In this document: piece after piece, positions 1-8,267 of the stretch
Layout: each line of letters begins with the position of its first letter
Numbering within the stretch: the first letter of the stretch is position 1
Assembly (NCBI GenBank): GCA_000751295.2
Contig: CCMO02000001.1
Span: 4,864,615 to 4,928,614 of the forward strand
Source of the DNA: a bacterium YEK0313
GTDB lineage: Bacteria; Pseudomonadota; Alphaproteobacteria; Rhizobiales; Phreatobacteraceae
Direction of reading: 5' to 3'
Length of the DNA stretch: 64,000 nucleotides
The notes under the pieces: generated by a model
The model's input: only the letters and a program-made list of their open reading frames with translations
Database searches by the model: none
Told to the model about the DNA's origin: nothing
Translations under genes and position numbers: made by a program

Positions 1-39
1 GCACTATCTCTTGGCGGTCCAGTCAAAGCCGGAGCGCGC

Positions 40-1404
40 ATGTCCGAACGTGACGATGAAGCCAACCGCCTGACCGGGCGCCTGTCCCGCTATGCCCGGG
101 TGGGCGTCAACGTCTCGGGCGCCGCCGCCTCGATCGCCGCCGCCCGGCTGTTCGGCAGGTCTATCGACCGGGAGAAGAACGCCGCCGACCTGACCCGCGC
201 GCTGGGCGGGCTGAAGGGGCCGATCATGAAGGTCGCCCAGCTCCTGTCGACCATTCCCGAAGTGCTGCCGCCGGAATATGCCAGCGAGCTGCAGAAACTG
301 CAGTCGGAGGCCCCGCCCATGGGGCCGGCCTTCGTCAAGCGACGCATGATGGCCGAGCTCGGCCCGGACTGGGAAAAACGCTTCGCTGCCTTCGACAAGA
401 TCCCCGCCGCCGCCGCCTCGCTCGGCCAGGTCCATCGCGCCAGCGCCCATGACGGCATGGCGCTCGCCTGCAAGCTGCAATATCCCGACATGCAGTCGGC
501 CGTCGAAGCCGACCTCGTCCAGCTCGAAGTCCTGTTCGCGCTGCAGCGCCGCATGGACCCGGCGATCGACACGCGCGAGATCATCAAGGAAATCAGCGCA
601 CGGGTGCGCGAAGAGCTCGACTACCGCCGCGAGGCCAAGCATGCCGCGCTCTATGCCGAGGTCCTGAAGGACGAGCCGCTGGTGCGCGTGCCGACGGTGC
701 GGCCCGAACTGTCGACCGGGCGCCTCCTGACCCTGTCCTGGCTCGAGGGCACGCGCATGCTGAGCCATGTCGAGGCGTCGCTCGCCGAGCGCAACCGGCT
801 CGCCACCGCCATGTTCCGCGCCTGGTGGCATCCTTTCGCCGCGATCGGCGTCATCCACGGCGATCCGCATCTCGGCAACTACACCGTCTTCGCGCAGGAC
901 GGCGAAGCCGGCGGCATCAACCTTCTCGACTATGGCTGCGTGCGCGTTTTCCCGGTCCGGTTCATCGGCGCCGTGATCGACCTCTACAAGGGCCTGGAGG
1001 CGGGCGACGAGGCGCGCGTCGTCCATGCCTACGAGACCTGGGGCTTCAAGAACCTGCGCAAGGATCTGATCGAAGTTCTCAACATGTGGGCGCGATTCAT
1101 CTACGGCCCGCTGCTCGACGACCGCGTCCGGACGATCGCCGACGGCGTCGCGCCCGGCGAATATGGCCGGCGCGAGGCCTTCCAGGTGCACAAGGCGCTC
1201 AAGGAACGAGGGCCGGTGACCATTCCGCAGGAATTCGTGCTGATGGACCGGGCCGCCATCGGCCTCGGCGGCGTCTTCCTGCACCTGAAGGCCGAGCTCA
1301 ATTTCTATCGCCTCTACAACGAGGAGATCGACACCTTCAGCCTGGAGGCCGTGGCCGCACGCCAGGACCGGGCGCTCGGTCTGGCCGGCCTCAAGGCCGC
1401 CTGA
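40..1404 (+). CDS. ABC1/AarF (UbiB-like) atypical kinase family protein
   Basis: 454 aa. Members of this family are atypical protein-kinase-like ATPases, several of which support ubiquinone biosynthesis. Visible landmarks are a KxGQ-type N-terminal motif near residue 64 (here MKVAQLLS, with Ala replacing the usual Gly), the Ala-rich nucleotide loop AAASLGQVH near 128, the catalytic loop HGDPHLGN near 278 and the metal-binding LLDYGC near 298, which stands in for DFG. No transmembrane anchor is evident at the C-terminus, unlike classical UbiB. The ATG at 40 is preceded by GGAG at a suitable distance. The next gene starts 94 bases downstream. The family call is firm; a role in quinone synthesis is inference, because no other ubi gene lies nearby. 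Confidence 0.88.
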   Translation: MSERDDEANRLTGRLSRYARVGVNVSGAAASIAAARLFGRSIDREKNAADLTRALGGLKGPIMKVAQLLSTIPEVLPPEYASELQKLQSEAPPMGPAFVKRRMMAELGPDWEKRFAAFDKIPAAAASLGQVHRASAHDGMALACKLQYPDMQSAVEADLVQLEVLFALQRRMDPAIDTREIIKEISARVREELDYRREAKHAALYAEVLKDEPLVRVPTVRPELSTGRLLTLSWLEGTRMLSHVEASLAERNRLATAMFRAWWHPFAAIGVIHGDPHLGNYTVFAQDGEAGGINLLDYGCVRVFPVRFIGAVIDLYKGLEAGDEARVVHAYETWGFKNLRKDLIEVLNMWARFIYGPLLDDRVRTIADGVAPGEYGRREAFQVHKALKERGPVTIPQEFVLMDRAAIGLGGVFLHLKAELNFYRLYNEEIDTFSLEAVAARQDRALGLAGLKAA

Positions 1405-1498
1405 GCGGCGGCACGGCCATGGACGGACGCACGCAAAGTGGCGCGCAGCGCCGGCAGAGAGGCCCGGATGGCGGCCCCATGCGGCGCGAGGGCCGGTA

Positions 1499-1801
1499 AT
1501 GGCCGTCTATGTCGACGACGCCATCTGGCCGTGGCAGGGGCTGAAATGGTGCCATCTCCTGGCTGACGATATCGACGAGCTGCACCGCTTCGCCTTTTCG
1601 CTCGGCCTCCACCGCTCGTCCTATCAGGGGCCGCCGCGGACCAGCGCGCCGCATTACGACCTCACCGGCTTCGAGCGCGACAAAGCGATCGCGCGCGGCG
1701 CCAGGGCCTGCACCCGGCAGGAGATCGTCGCCATTTTCCGCAAGGTCAGGGTACCCCGGGCGACGCTGCCGCCGAAGCGCCGTCACGCACCCATCCCTTG
1801 A
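1499..1801 (+). CDS. DUF4031 domain-containing protein
   Basis: 100 aa, small and soluble. The N-terminus (MAVYVDDAIWPWQG) and the segment LHRSSYQGPPR.SAPHYDL match the pattern of the DUF4031 family, whose function is not established. The protein is rich in His, Tyr and Trp in its first 70 residues, and the C-terminal tail is basic. The ATG at 1499 lies in the GC-rich spacer after the ABC1 kinase gene. A GAGGGCCGG stretch just upstream could serve as a weak ribosome-binding site. No biochemical role can be deduced from the sequence. Confidence 0.8.
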   Translation: MAVYVDDAIWPWQGLKWCHLLADDIDELHRFAFSLGLHRSSYQGPPRTSAPHYDLTGFERDKAIARGARACTRQEIVAIFRKVRVPRATLPPKRRHAPIP

Positions 1802-1853
1802 CAGGCCCGGCGTTCCCCCCGAAACCGAAACCGCTTCGTCCGGAGACCCTGGT

Positions 1854-2828
1854 TTGGCCAGCTCACGCCCAGAACTGCCGCCCTTGAAGATCCTGCTCTG
1901 CTCGCCGCGCGGCTTCTGCGCGGGCGTGGTGCGCGCCATCGACGCCGTCGAGCAGGCCCTCAGGATCTATGGCCCGCCGGTCTATGTCCGCCATGAGATC
2001 GTCCACAACCGCTTCGTCGTGGACGGCCTCAAGGCCAAGGGCGCGATCTTCGTCGAGGAACTCGCCGAGATCCCGGACACCGAGGCTCCCGTCATCTTCT
2101 CCGCCCATGGCGTGGCGAAATCGGTCCCGGCCGAGGCCGAGAAGCGCAACTTCCTGGCGATCGACGCGACCTGCCCGCTGGTCACCAAGGTCCATCGCGA
2201 GGCCGAGATCCATTTCCGGCGCGGCCGCGAGGTCGTGCTGGTCGGCCATGCCGGCCACCCGGAAGTGGTCGGCACCATGGGCCAGCTGCCGCCGGGCGCG
2301 GTCACCCTGATCGAAACGCTCGCCCAGGCCAAAGGCTTCGTGCCGAAGGACGAGGCGCAGCTCGCCTATGTCACCCAGACCACGCTGTCGGTGGACGACA
2401 CCCGCGAGATCGTCGAATTCCTGACCGCGCGCTTCCCGGCCATCGTCGGGCCGCACAAGGAGGACATCTGCTACGCCACCACCAACCGCCAGGAGGCGGT
2501 CAAGCGCGTCGCCCCACGGGTCGAGGCGATGATCGTGGTCGGCGCGCCCAATTCGTCCAACTCCCAGCGCCTGCGCGAAGTGGCCGAACGCGAGGGCTGC
2601 CGCATTTCGGAACTGGTGCAGCGCGCCGCCGATATCGACTGGGACCGGTTCGGCCAGATCGCCTCGCTCGGCATCACCGCTGGCGCCTCGGCGCCGGAAG
2701 TGCTGGTGGAGGAGATCATCGAGGCTTTCGCCACCCGCTACAGCGTCACCGTCGAGACGGTTTCCACCGCCGACGAGAGCGTCTTCTTTCCCCTGCCCCG
2801 CCAGCTTCGGCCCGACGCCGCAGCCTGA
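1854..2828 (+). CDS. ispH: 4-hydroxy-3-methylbut-2-enyl diphosphate reductase (IspH/LytB)
   Basis: 324 aa. Catalyses the last step of the MEP isoprenoid pathway, reducing HMBPP to IPP and DMAPP with a 4Fe-4S cluster. The three cluster-ligating cysteines are visible in CSPRGFCAGV (first Cys of the conserved pair near residue 15-21), DATCPLVTKVH (near 105) and ICYATTNRQ (near 205). The substrate-binding histidines (VRHEIVHN, GHAGHPEV) and the SSNS-type motif (NSSNSQRL) are present. The start is a TTG at 1854 with GGAG eight bases upstream; I see no better in-frame ATG. It is followed after 29 bases by thrB, so ispH, thrB and rnhA probably form one transcript. Confidence 0.95.
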   Translation: MASSRPELPPLKILLCSPRGFCAGVVRAIDAVEQALRIYGPPVYVRHEIVHNRFVVDGLKAKGAIFVEELAEIPDTEAPVIFSAHGVAKSVPAEAEKRNFLAIDATCPLVTKVHREAEIHFRRGREVVLVGHAGHPEVVGTMGQLPPGAVTLIETLAQAKGFVPKDEAQLAYVTQTTLSVDDTREIVEFLTARFPAIVGPHKEDICYATTNRQEAVKRVAPRVEAMIVVGAPNSSNSQRLREVAEREGCRISELVQRAADIDWDRFGQIASLGITAGASAPEVLVEEIIEAFATRYSVTVETVSTADESVFFPLPRQLRPDAAA

Positions 2829-2857
2829 AAGTCCAGAGCCCGAAAGTCCGAAGCCAA

Positions 2858-3820
2858 ATGGCCGTCTATACCGACGTCACTGCCGAAGAGCTGTCGGCGC
2901 ATCTCAAGCGCTACGACATCGGCTCGCTCCTGTCGTTCAAGGGCATTGCCGAAGGCGTCGAGAACTCCAATTTCCTGCTCCACACGACGTCGGGCTATTT
3001 CCTGCTCACCTTGTTCGAGAAGCGGGTGGACCCGAAGGACCTGCCCTTCTTCATCGGCCTGATGGAGCACCTGAGCCGGCGCGGCTTGAACTGCCCGCAG
3101 CCGGTGAAAATGACCGACGGCGAGGCGCTCGGCGAACTCGCCAAGCGACCGGCGGTCATCGTGACCTTCCTCGAGGGCCTGTGGATCCGCCGGCCCCAGG
3201 TCAGCCACTGCGCGGCAGTCGGCCGGGCGCTCGCCGAGCTGCACCTGGCCGGCCAGGGTTTCGCCATCCGGCGCGTCAACGCCCTGTCGGTGGGCGGCTG
3301 GCGGCCGCTCTACGAGCGGGCAGAGGATCGCGCCGACACGGTCGCGCCGGGCCTGCGCGACACCATTGGGCGCGAGCTCGACCATCTCGAGAAGGTCTGG
3401 CCGCGCGACCTGCCGGCCGGCGTCATCCATGCCGACCTGTTCAACGACAATGTCTTCTTCCTGAACGACCGGCTGTCCGGCCTGATCGACTTCTATTTCG
3501 CCTGCAACGACCTGTTCGCCTACGACCTGGCGATCTGCCTCAATGCCTGGTGCTTCTCGCCCGACAACGAGTTCGATTTCGCCAAGGGCGCGGCCATGCT
3601 CGCCGCCTATCAGGACGTCAGGCCGCTGGAACAGGCCGAACGGCAGGCCCTGCCGCTGCTTGCCCGCGGCTCGGCCCTGCGTTTCCTGCTGACGCGCCTC
3701 GTCGACTGGCTGAACGTGCCCCCGGGCGCCGTGGTGACGCCGAAGAACCCGCTCGAATATCTCGCCAAGCTGCGGTTCCACCAGCGTGTCGTATCGGCGA
3801 CCGAATACGGCCTCAAATGA
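2858..3820 (+). CDS. thrB: Homoserine kinase, APH-fold type (ThrB)
   Basis: 320 aa. Phosphorylates homoserine to O-phosphohomoserine for threonine synthesis. This is the alphaproteobacterial kinase of the aminoglycoside-phosphotransferase fold, not the GHMP type of E. coli. Landmarks are the N-terminal MAVYTDVTAEEL start typical of the family, EGVENSNF near residue 32, the catalytic VIHADLFNDNVFF near 190 and the metal-binding LIDFYFAC near 209. The stop overlaps the rnhA start as ATGA, so the two genes are translationally coupled. The same ispH-thrB-rnhA order is common in Hyphomicrobiales (general knowledge, not checked here). Confidence 0.93.
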   Translation: MAVYTDVTAEELSAHLKRYDIGSLLSFKGIAEGVENSNFLLHTTSGYFLLTLFEKRVDPKDLPFFIGLMEHLSRRGLNCPQPVKMTDGEALGELAKRPAVIVTFLEGLWIRRPQVSHCAAVGRALAELHLAGQGFAIRRVNALSVGGWRPLYERAEDRADTVAPGLRDTIGRELDHLEKVWPRDLPAGVIHADLFNDNVFFLNDRLSGLIDFYFACNDLFAYDLAICLNAWCFSPDNEFDFAKGAAMLAAYQDVRPLEQAERQALPLLARGSALRFLLTRLVDWLNVPPGAVVTPKNPLEYLAKLRFHQRVVSATEYGLK

Positions 3821-4260
3821 CCAAACGCGTCGAGATTTTCACCGACGGCGCCTGCTCGGGCAATCCGGGGCCGGGCGGCTGGGGCGCCATCCTGCGCTAC
3901 GGCGATGCGGTCAAGGAGATGTCGGGGGGCGAATCCGAGACCACCAACAACCGCATGGAGCTGATGGCGGCCATTTCGGCGCTGGAGGCGCTGAACCGCC
4001 CCTCGGCCGTCGACCTGCATACCGACAGCCAATATGTGAAGAACGGCATCATGAGCTGGATTCACGGCTGGAAGCGCAACGGCTGGCGCACCGCCGACAA
4101 GAAGCCGGTGAAGAATGCCGATCTCTGGCAGCGGCTCGACGAGGCGCGCGGCCGCCACACCGTCACCTGGCACTGGGTCAAGGGCCATGCCGGCCATGAC
4201 GAGAACGAGCGGGCCGACGAGCTCGCGCGCATGGGCATGGAACCGTTCAAGCGGCGCTGA
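3817..4260 (+). CDS. rnhA: Ribonuclease HI
   Basis: 147 aa. Cleaves the RNA strand of RNA/DNA hybrids. All four acidic catalytic residues are visible: Asp in IFTDGACSGNPG (residue 10), Glu in NNRMELMA (about 48), Asp in HTDSQYV (about 70) and Asp in ENERADELA (about 134). The basic protrusion WIHGWKRNGWR, which helps grip the hybrid, is also present, so this is the E. coli-like type. The ATG at 3817 overlaps the thrB stop codon by the ATGA arrangement. The length matches the usual 145-155 aa. Confidence 0.96.
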   Translation: MTKRVEIFTDGACSGNPGPGGWGAILRYGDAVKEMSGGESETTNNRMELMAAISALEALNRPSAVDLHTDSQYVKNGIMSWIHGWKRNGWRTADKKPVKNADLWQRLDEARGRHTVTWHWVKGHAGHDENERADELARMGMEPFKRR

Positions 4261-4479
4261 GCCCGGGCCATGGCCCGATATGGTTACCGGCCTGTCCCGT
4301 CGTCATGAAAGCGCGATCCCGCAAGGACTTGCCGACGCGCCGCGGCATGTCCCGCCGGGCCCGGAAACCTGCAGGCCGGCGCCAACGGCCGCCCTTGCCG
4401 CCGATCCTGGCAAGGCTTTTGCGGGAGCGGCCCCATGCGGGGCGCCGATGTCCCGCTGCGAAACAGCAGGGCAGGAACG

Positions 4480-4983
4480 ATGTCCAACACCGCGATCAAG
4501 GCGGCAAGCCTCGACGAGATCGAACTCGACCCGGCGCCGATCCGGCCGGAATGGATTCTGGACGGCGCGCCGGTGGCGCGTTGCCGGCAATGGTCGGACA
4601 GCAGCGACGGCACCACCGCGGCCATGGTCTGGGACTGCACGGCCGGCCGCTTCCGCTGGTATTTCGGCGGCGACGAGATCGTCCACATCATCGAAGGCGA
4701 GGTGATCGTATCGGGCGACGGCGCGCCCGAGCGGACGCTGAGGCCTGGCGATGCCGCGCTGTTCCGTGCCGGCACATGGGCGACCTGGCATGTGCCCCGC
4801 TACGTCCGCAAGCATGCCATCTGCCGCGACAGCCTGCCGGTCGCCATCACCCTGCCGCTCAAGGTCACGAAAAAGGCGGCCCGCTTCGCGAACCGCCTGC
4901 TCGATCGTTTCGGCCACCGGTTTCCGGGCTATGCCTCCGGCGAGCACCTGACTTTCGCGCTGGTCGGCGCCATCGTCCTGTGA
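4480..4983 (+). CDS. Cupin domain-containing protein (DUF861/(S)-ureidoglycine aminohydrolase-like cupin)
   Basis: 167 aa single-cupin protein. The core FGGDEIVHIIEGEVIVSGDG followed by LRPGDAALFRAGTWATWHVP matches the EutQ/DUF861 type cupin, which often lacks the full set of metal ligands. Here only His and Glu residues in the first motif resemble ligands. The C-terminal tail from about residue 120 is basic and looks helical, beyond the cupin barrel. I prefer the ATG at 4480, preceded by CAGGAACG, over an in-frame ATG at 4435 that lacks a Shine-Dalgarno sequence. The 219 bases upstream, after rnhA, hold no gene I can support. Substrate unknown. Confidence 0.82.
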   Translation: MSNTAIKAASLDEIELDPAPIRPEWILDGAPVARCRQWSDSSDGTTAAMVWDCTAGRFRWYFGGDEIVHIIEGEVIVSGDGAPERTLRPGDAALFRAGTWATWHVPRYVRKHAICRDSLPVAITLPLKVTKKAARFANRLLDRFGHRFPGYASGEHLTFALVGAIVL

Positions 4984-5009
4984 CGACCGGTGCCGACGGC
5001 GCGACCGCC

Positions 5010-5495
5010 TCAGAGCTGGTTCAGCAGGGTCTCGGCACCCGACACGTCGGCCTTGCCCGGCGTTTCCTCGACATTGAGCTGGGCGACCACGCCGTCCTTG
5101 ACCAGCATGGAATAGCGCTTGGAGCGCATGCCCATGCCGAAGGACGACATGTCGTTCTCCAGGCCGATCGCCTTGGCGAAATCGGCGCTGCCATCGGCGA
5201 GGACGCCGACCTTGTCGACCGCGTTCGAAGCCTTCTGCCAGGCGTCGAGCACGAAGACGTCGTTGGTCGAGGTCGCGTAGATGGCGTCGACGCCCTTCGC
5301 CTTGAAGGCGTCGGCATTGGCGACGAAGCCGGGCATGTGGTTCTTGTGGCAGGTGGGCGTGAAGGCGCCGGGCACGGCGAACAGAATCACGGTCTTGCCG
5401 GCGAAGAGGTCCGCCGTGCTGCGGGCAGCCGGGCCGTCGGCAGTCATCTGGCGAAAGGTCGCATCGGGCAGGCGGTCGCCAATCTTAATGGTCAT
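5010..5495 (-). CDS. Peroxiredoxin, Prx5-like, 1-Cys
   Basis: 161 aa. Thiol peroxidase of the Prx5/AhpE-like branch that reduces peroxides with an external thiol. The peroxidatic cysteine is Cys49 in PGAFTPTCHKNHMPGF, which also carries the conserved Pro and Thr. No other cysteine occurs in the protein, so it must use an external resolving thiol such as glutathione or glutaredoxin. RSKRYSMLVKDG near residue 120 holds the conserved Arg. It is convergent with the cupin gene and lies downstream of the DsbD-alpha-like gene on the same strand, separated by about 100 bases, so a shared redox role is possible. Confidence 0.92.
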   Translation of the reverse strand: MTIKIGDRLPDATFRQMTADGPAARSTADLFAGKTVILFAVPGAFTPTCHKNHMPGFVANADAFKAKGVDAIYATSTNDVFVLDAWQKASNAVDKVGVLADGSADFAKAIGLENDMSSFGMGMRSKRYSMLVKDGVVAQLNVEETPGKADVSGAETLLNQL

Positions 5496-5601
5496 CGGGC
5501 TTTCCTCGTCGTCGGAAACGGCTCGCCGGGCGGCGAGCGCGGAAGGGACGGCGTAGAGGAATAGACGGTCCGCCGGGCCGCGTCGAGGCAGCCCCGATCG
5601 A

Positions 5602-6453
5602 TCAGGCGAGCTTCAGCTGCGCTTCGAGCGCCCGGCTGCCGGCCACCAGCGTGAAGGTGAGGAGATGGCCGAGCGGCGCGACGCCGCGCGGCGCGCCGTC
5701 CAGCGTCAGGCGGAAGCGCCGCCGGGCGCCCCCCTGATCCAGCGGCTCCGGCAGCGGCAGCGCCCATTGCGGATCCGGCCCTTCGGCGAAGAGATCGACC
5801 CGGCCGGTCTCGGCCCCGACATCGGCGAGAAGCGTCGCCACCGGATGCGGGCTTGCCTGTTCGACCCCGGCAAGCGCCAGCGACAGGCCCTCGACGGCCG
5901 GGCGCGGCACCTGCCCGGCGAAGCGCGCAATCTCGCCGGCCAGCGCCGTGTCCGGCGCCGGACCGGCCGCCAGCGTCAGGCGCGTCTCGCCCTTGGCGGG
6001 AATGCAGATGGTTTCGCAGACCGCATAGTCCACCTTGGCGGCCAGATGCACGGGCTGCGCGGGATCGGCGGGGCGGACCAGGATCGGGAAGACCACGTCG
6101 GCCTTGTAGCCGATCGACTGGCCGCCGCCGTCGCTGAACCGGATCGGCGCCGGCCAGGCGAGGCTGATCTCGGCGAGGTTCTGCGAGGCGGACCAGTCGA
6201 ACAGCGGCGGCACGCCCGAGTCGCCCGGCGTCCGCCAATAGGTCTTGGTGCCCGGTTCGAGCCGGATCTGCAGCCCGGCCTTGTGGCGCAGCGCAGCCCC
6301 CTCGCCCTCCGAGCCCGCGCCGATCAGCCGCAGCGACGAACGCATGTCGCGCGACCATGCGGATGCCGCTTCGGCTGCCGCCGGCCGGCTGCGCAGGAGC
6401 GCCGGCGCTGGCAGGGCCGCAAGGGTCAGGAGAAGATGGCGCCGGTCGATCAT
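5602..6453 (-). CDS. Secreted DsbD alpha-domain-like protein
   Basis: 283 aa. The N-terminus (MIDRRHLLLTLAALPAPALL) is a signal peptide with an Arg pair. The mature part resembles the N-terminal periplasmic (alpha) domain of the thiol:disulfide interchange protein DsbD: an immunoglobulin-like fold carrying a Cys pair, here Cys146 and Cys150 in VCETICIPAKG. The transmembrane beta domain and thioredoxin gamma domain of DsbD are absent, so this is a stand-alone periplasmic module. It is divergent from the AlgH-like gene. It may receive electrons from a separate CcdA/ScsB-type carrier encoded elsewhere; that is inference. Confidence 0.75.
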   Translation of the reverse strand: MIDRRHLLLTLAALPAPALLRSRPAAAEAASAWSRDMRSSLRLIGAGSEGEGAALRHKAGLQIRLEPGTKTYWRTPGDSGVPPLFDWSASQNLAEISLAWPAPIRFSDGGGQSIGYKADVVFPILVRPADPAQPVHLAAKVDYAVCETICIPAKGETRLTLAAGPAPDTALAGEIARFAGQVPRPAVEGLSLALAGVEQASPHPVATLLADVGAETGRVDLFAEGPDPQWALPLPEPLDQGGARRRFRLTLDGAPRGVAPLGHLLTFTLVAGSRALEAQLKLA

Positions 6454-6608
6454 GACAAGGCACTTAGAGCGGCCGACCGGCCCTGGCCACTGACGATCCG
6501 GTGAACACCGGATGCCGCGCGGACAAGCTTACGTCAACAGCCCGTGAGGCGGGTGTGGGTCCTGCGCGGCCGGTAGCCTTCCCGATCATTCCGGAGTAAT
6601 TTGGAGGT

Positions 6609-7229
6609 ATGGCGCAGCAACCAACCCGACGCAGGCCGCGCGACACGTCCCGCGGCTATCTCGACGGACAAATGCTCATCGCGATGCCGACCATGCGCGA
6701 CGAGCGGTTCGCCCGTAGCGTGATCTATGTCTGTGCACATTCGTCCGACGGCGCGATGGGCATCGTGGTCAACCAGACCGCGACCAATCTCGTTTTTCCC
6801 GACCTCCTGGTGCAGCTCGACATCATCCCGGAGGACCGCAAGATCGCGCTGCCGCCGAGCACCTCGGCGGTCAGGGTGCTGCGCGGCGGCCCGGTCGAGA
6901 CCGGACGCGGCTTCGTGCTGCACACGTCGGACTTCTATGTCGAGAACTCGACCCTGCCGATCGACGAGGGCATCTGTCTGACCGCCACCCTCGACATTCT
7001 CAAGGCCATGGCGAGCGGCGACGGCCCGACCGATGCGGTGCTGGCGCTCGGTTATGCCGGCTGGGGCGCCGGCCAGCTCGAGAATGAGATCCAGGCCAAT
7101 GGCTGGCTGCATTGCCCGGCCGACCGGGACCTGATCTTCGGTTCCGACGTCGAGACCAAATATGACCGGGCCATGCGCAAGATCGGCATCGACCCGACCA
7201 TGCTGTCGAGCGATGCCGGCCACGCCTGA
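6609..7229 (+). CDS. YqgE/AlgH family protein (UPF0301)
   Basis: 206 aa. Typical features are the N-terminal YLDGQMLIAMPTMRDERF, then VIYVCAHSSDGAMGIVVNQ, then VLRGGPVETGRGFVLH and the C-terminal GYAGWGAGQLENEI. The family is widespread and soluble, but its molecular function is unresolved; it was named from a Pseudomonas alginate regulation locus. The ATG at 6609 follows TTTGGAGGT, a strong ribosome-binding site. The 155-base gap to the divergent DsbD-alpha gene would hold both promoters. Confidence 0.93.
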   Translation: MAQQPTRRRPRDTSRGYLDGQMLIAMPTMRDERFARSVIYVCAHSSDGAMGIVVNQTATNLVFPDLLVQLDIIPEDRKIALPPSTSAVRVLRGGPVETGRGFVLHTSDFYVENSTLPIDEGICLTATLDILKAMASGDGPTDAVLALGYAGWGAGQLENEIQANGWLHCPADRDLIFGSDVETKYDRAMRKIGIDPTMLSSDAGHA

Positions 7230-7250
7230 GCCGGCCTGACGACCTCGTCT

Positions 7251-8147
7251 CTAGGAGGCCGGCTTCTGCAGCCGGGCCGCGTTGGCGAGAATCGTCGCGG
7301 TGAGCGCCGCCGCCGTCCGGTTCTGCGGACCCGGACCGATCACCACGAATTCCATCATGCCGAGCGCCGGCAGATCCCGGGCCGGCGGCAGGGCGGCGAG
7401 CCCAGGCGGCATCAGCCGGGCCGAATGGGCGGTGACGCCGAGCCCGGCGAGCACCGCTGCCCTCACCCCGCTGAAACTGCCGCTGGTGCAGGCGACCCGC
7501 CAGGCGCGCCCGGCCCTGTCGAGCGCGTCGAGCGTCAGGATGCGCGTCACGCTCGGCGGCCGGAACAGCACCAGCGGCAGCGGCCGGCCCGGATCCGGCC
7601 GGATGCCGGGCCGGCCGAGCCAGACGAGTTGCTCGCGCCAGACCGGGTGCTCGCGGGCAGCCGGGCTCGACAGCACCGCACCGGCGGGATGATCCAGCGG
7701 GCGCTTGATGAAGATGAGGTCGAGATCGCCGGCCTCGAACATGCGGACGAGTTCGCCGCTGATGCCGACGGTCAGCTCGAGATCGACCGAGGCGTGCGCG
7801 CCGGCGAATTCGGACAGCACCGCCGGCAGTTCGGACAGCACGAAATCTTCCGAGGCGCCGAAACGCAGCCGGCCGCGCAGCGCCGAGCCTGCGACGAACC
7901 GCTCCATCCTGGCATTGGCCTCCAGCACGCCGCGCGCGAACCCGATCAGCGCATCGCCGTCGGGCGTCAGGGCCACCGCATGGGTATCGCGCGCGAACAG
8001 CCGGCGCGCCAGCCCATCCTCCAGCCGCTTGATGTGCTGGCTGATCGTCGACTGCCGCAAGGCCAGGCGTTCCGCAGCCAGCGTGAAGCTGCGGGTTTCG
8101 GCCACCGCCAGGAACGAGCGCAGGAGGTTGGGATGCGGCAGTTCCAC
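7251..8147 (-). CDS. LysR-family transcriptional regulator
   Basis: 298 aa. The N-terminal winged helix-turn-helix (LLRSFLAVAETRSFTLAA, then LRQSTISQHIKRLE) spans residues 5-60, followed by a periplasmic-binding-protein-like effector domain. I place the start at a GTG at 8147 because GGAGGG lies six bases upstream. A longer in-frame start at 8204 has no Shine-Dalgarno sequence and would put the divergent operator inside the gene. It is transcribed away from the bile-acid-symporter-like gene, with a T-N11-A dyad between them. Regulation of that transporter is therefore the simplest reading, with autoregulation likely. The inducer is unknown. Confidence 0.9.
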   Translation of the reverse strand: MELPHPNLLRSFLAVAETRSFTLAAERLALRQSTISQHIKRLEDGLARRLFARDTHAVALTPDGDALIGFARGVLEANARMERFVAGSALRGRLRFGASEDFVLSELPAVLSEFAGAHASVDLELTVGISGELVRMFEAGDLDLIFIKRPLDHPAGAVLSSPAAREHPVWREQLVWLGRPGIRPDPGRPLPLVLFRPPSVTRILTLDALDRAGRAWRVACTSGSFSGVRAAVLAGLGVTAHSARLMPPGLAALPPARDLPALGMMEFVVIGPGPQNRTAAALTATILANAARLQKPAS

Positions 8148-8172
8148 GGCGGCCCTCCGGCAATACTGGTTA

Positions 8173-8185
8173 TCACGATTCGTGA
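8173..8185. promoter_or_regulatory. LysR-type T-N11-A operator dyad
   Basis: TCACGA-T-TCGTGA: two perfectly inverted 6-base arms around one central base. The first T and last A are separated by exactly 11 bases, the LysR box form. It lies 25 bases upstream of the chosen LysR start and about 80 bases upstream of the transporter start. The surrounding stretch is AT-rich compared with the rest of the window, as expected for a shared divergent promoter. Confidence 0.6.
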
Positions 8186-8267
8186 ATTCTAATATCAATT
8201 TCATTCGCGATCAAAATGACCGAGAACGATATGGAACGTTCCACCAGGACCGACGAGGGACCTGCCG

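Noticed and set aside
8148..8204. Longer LysR start at 8204
   Set aside because: No Shine-Dalgarno sequence, adds a non-conserved leader before the helix-turn-helix, and would place the T-N11-A dyad inside the gene; GTG 8147 has GGAGGG.
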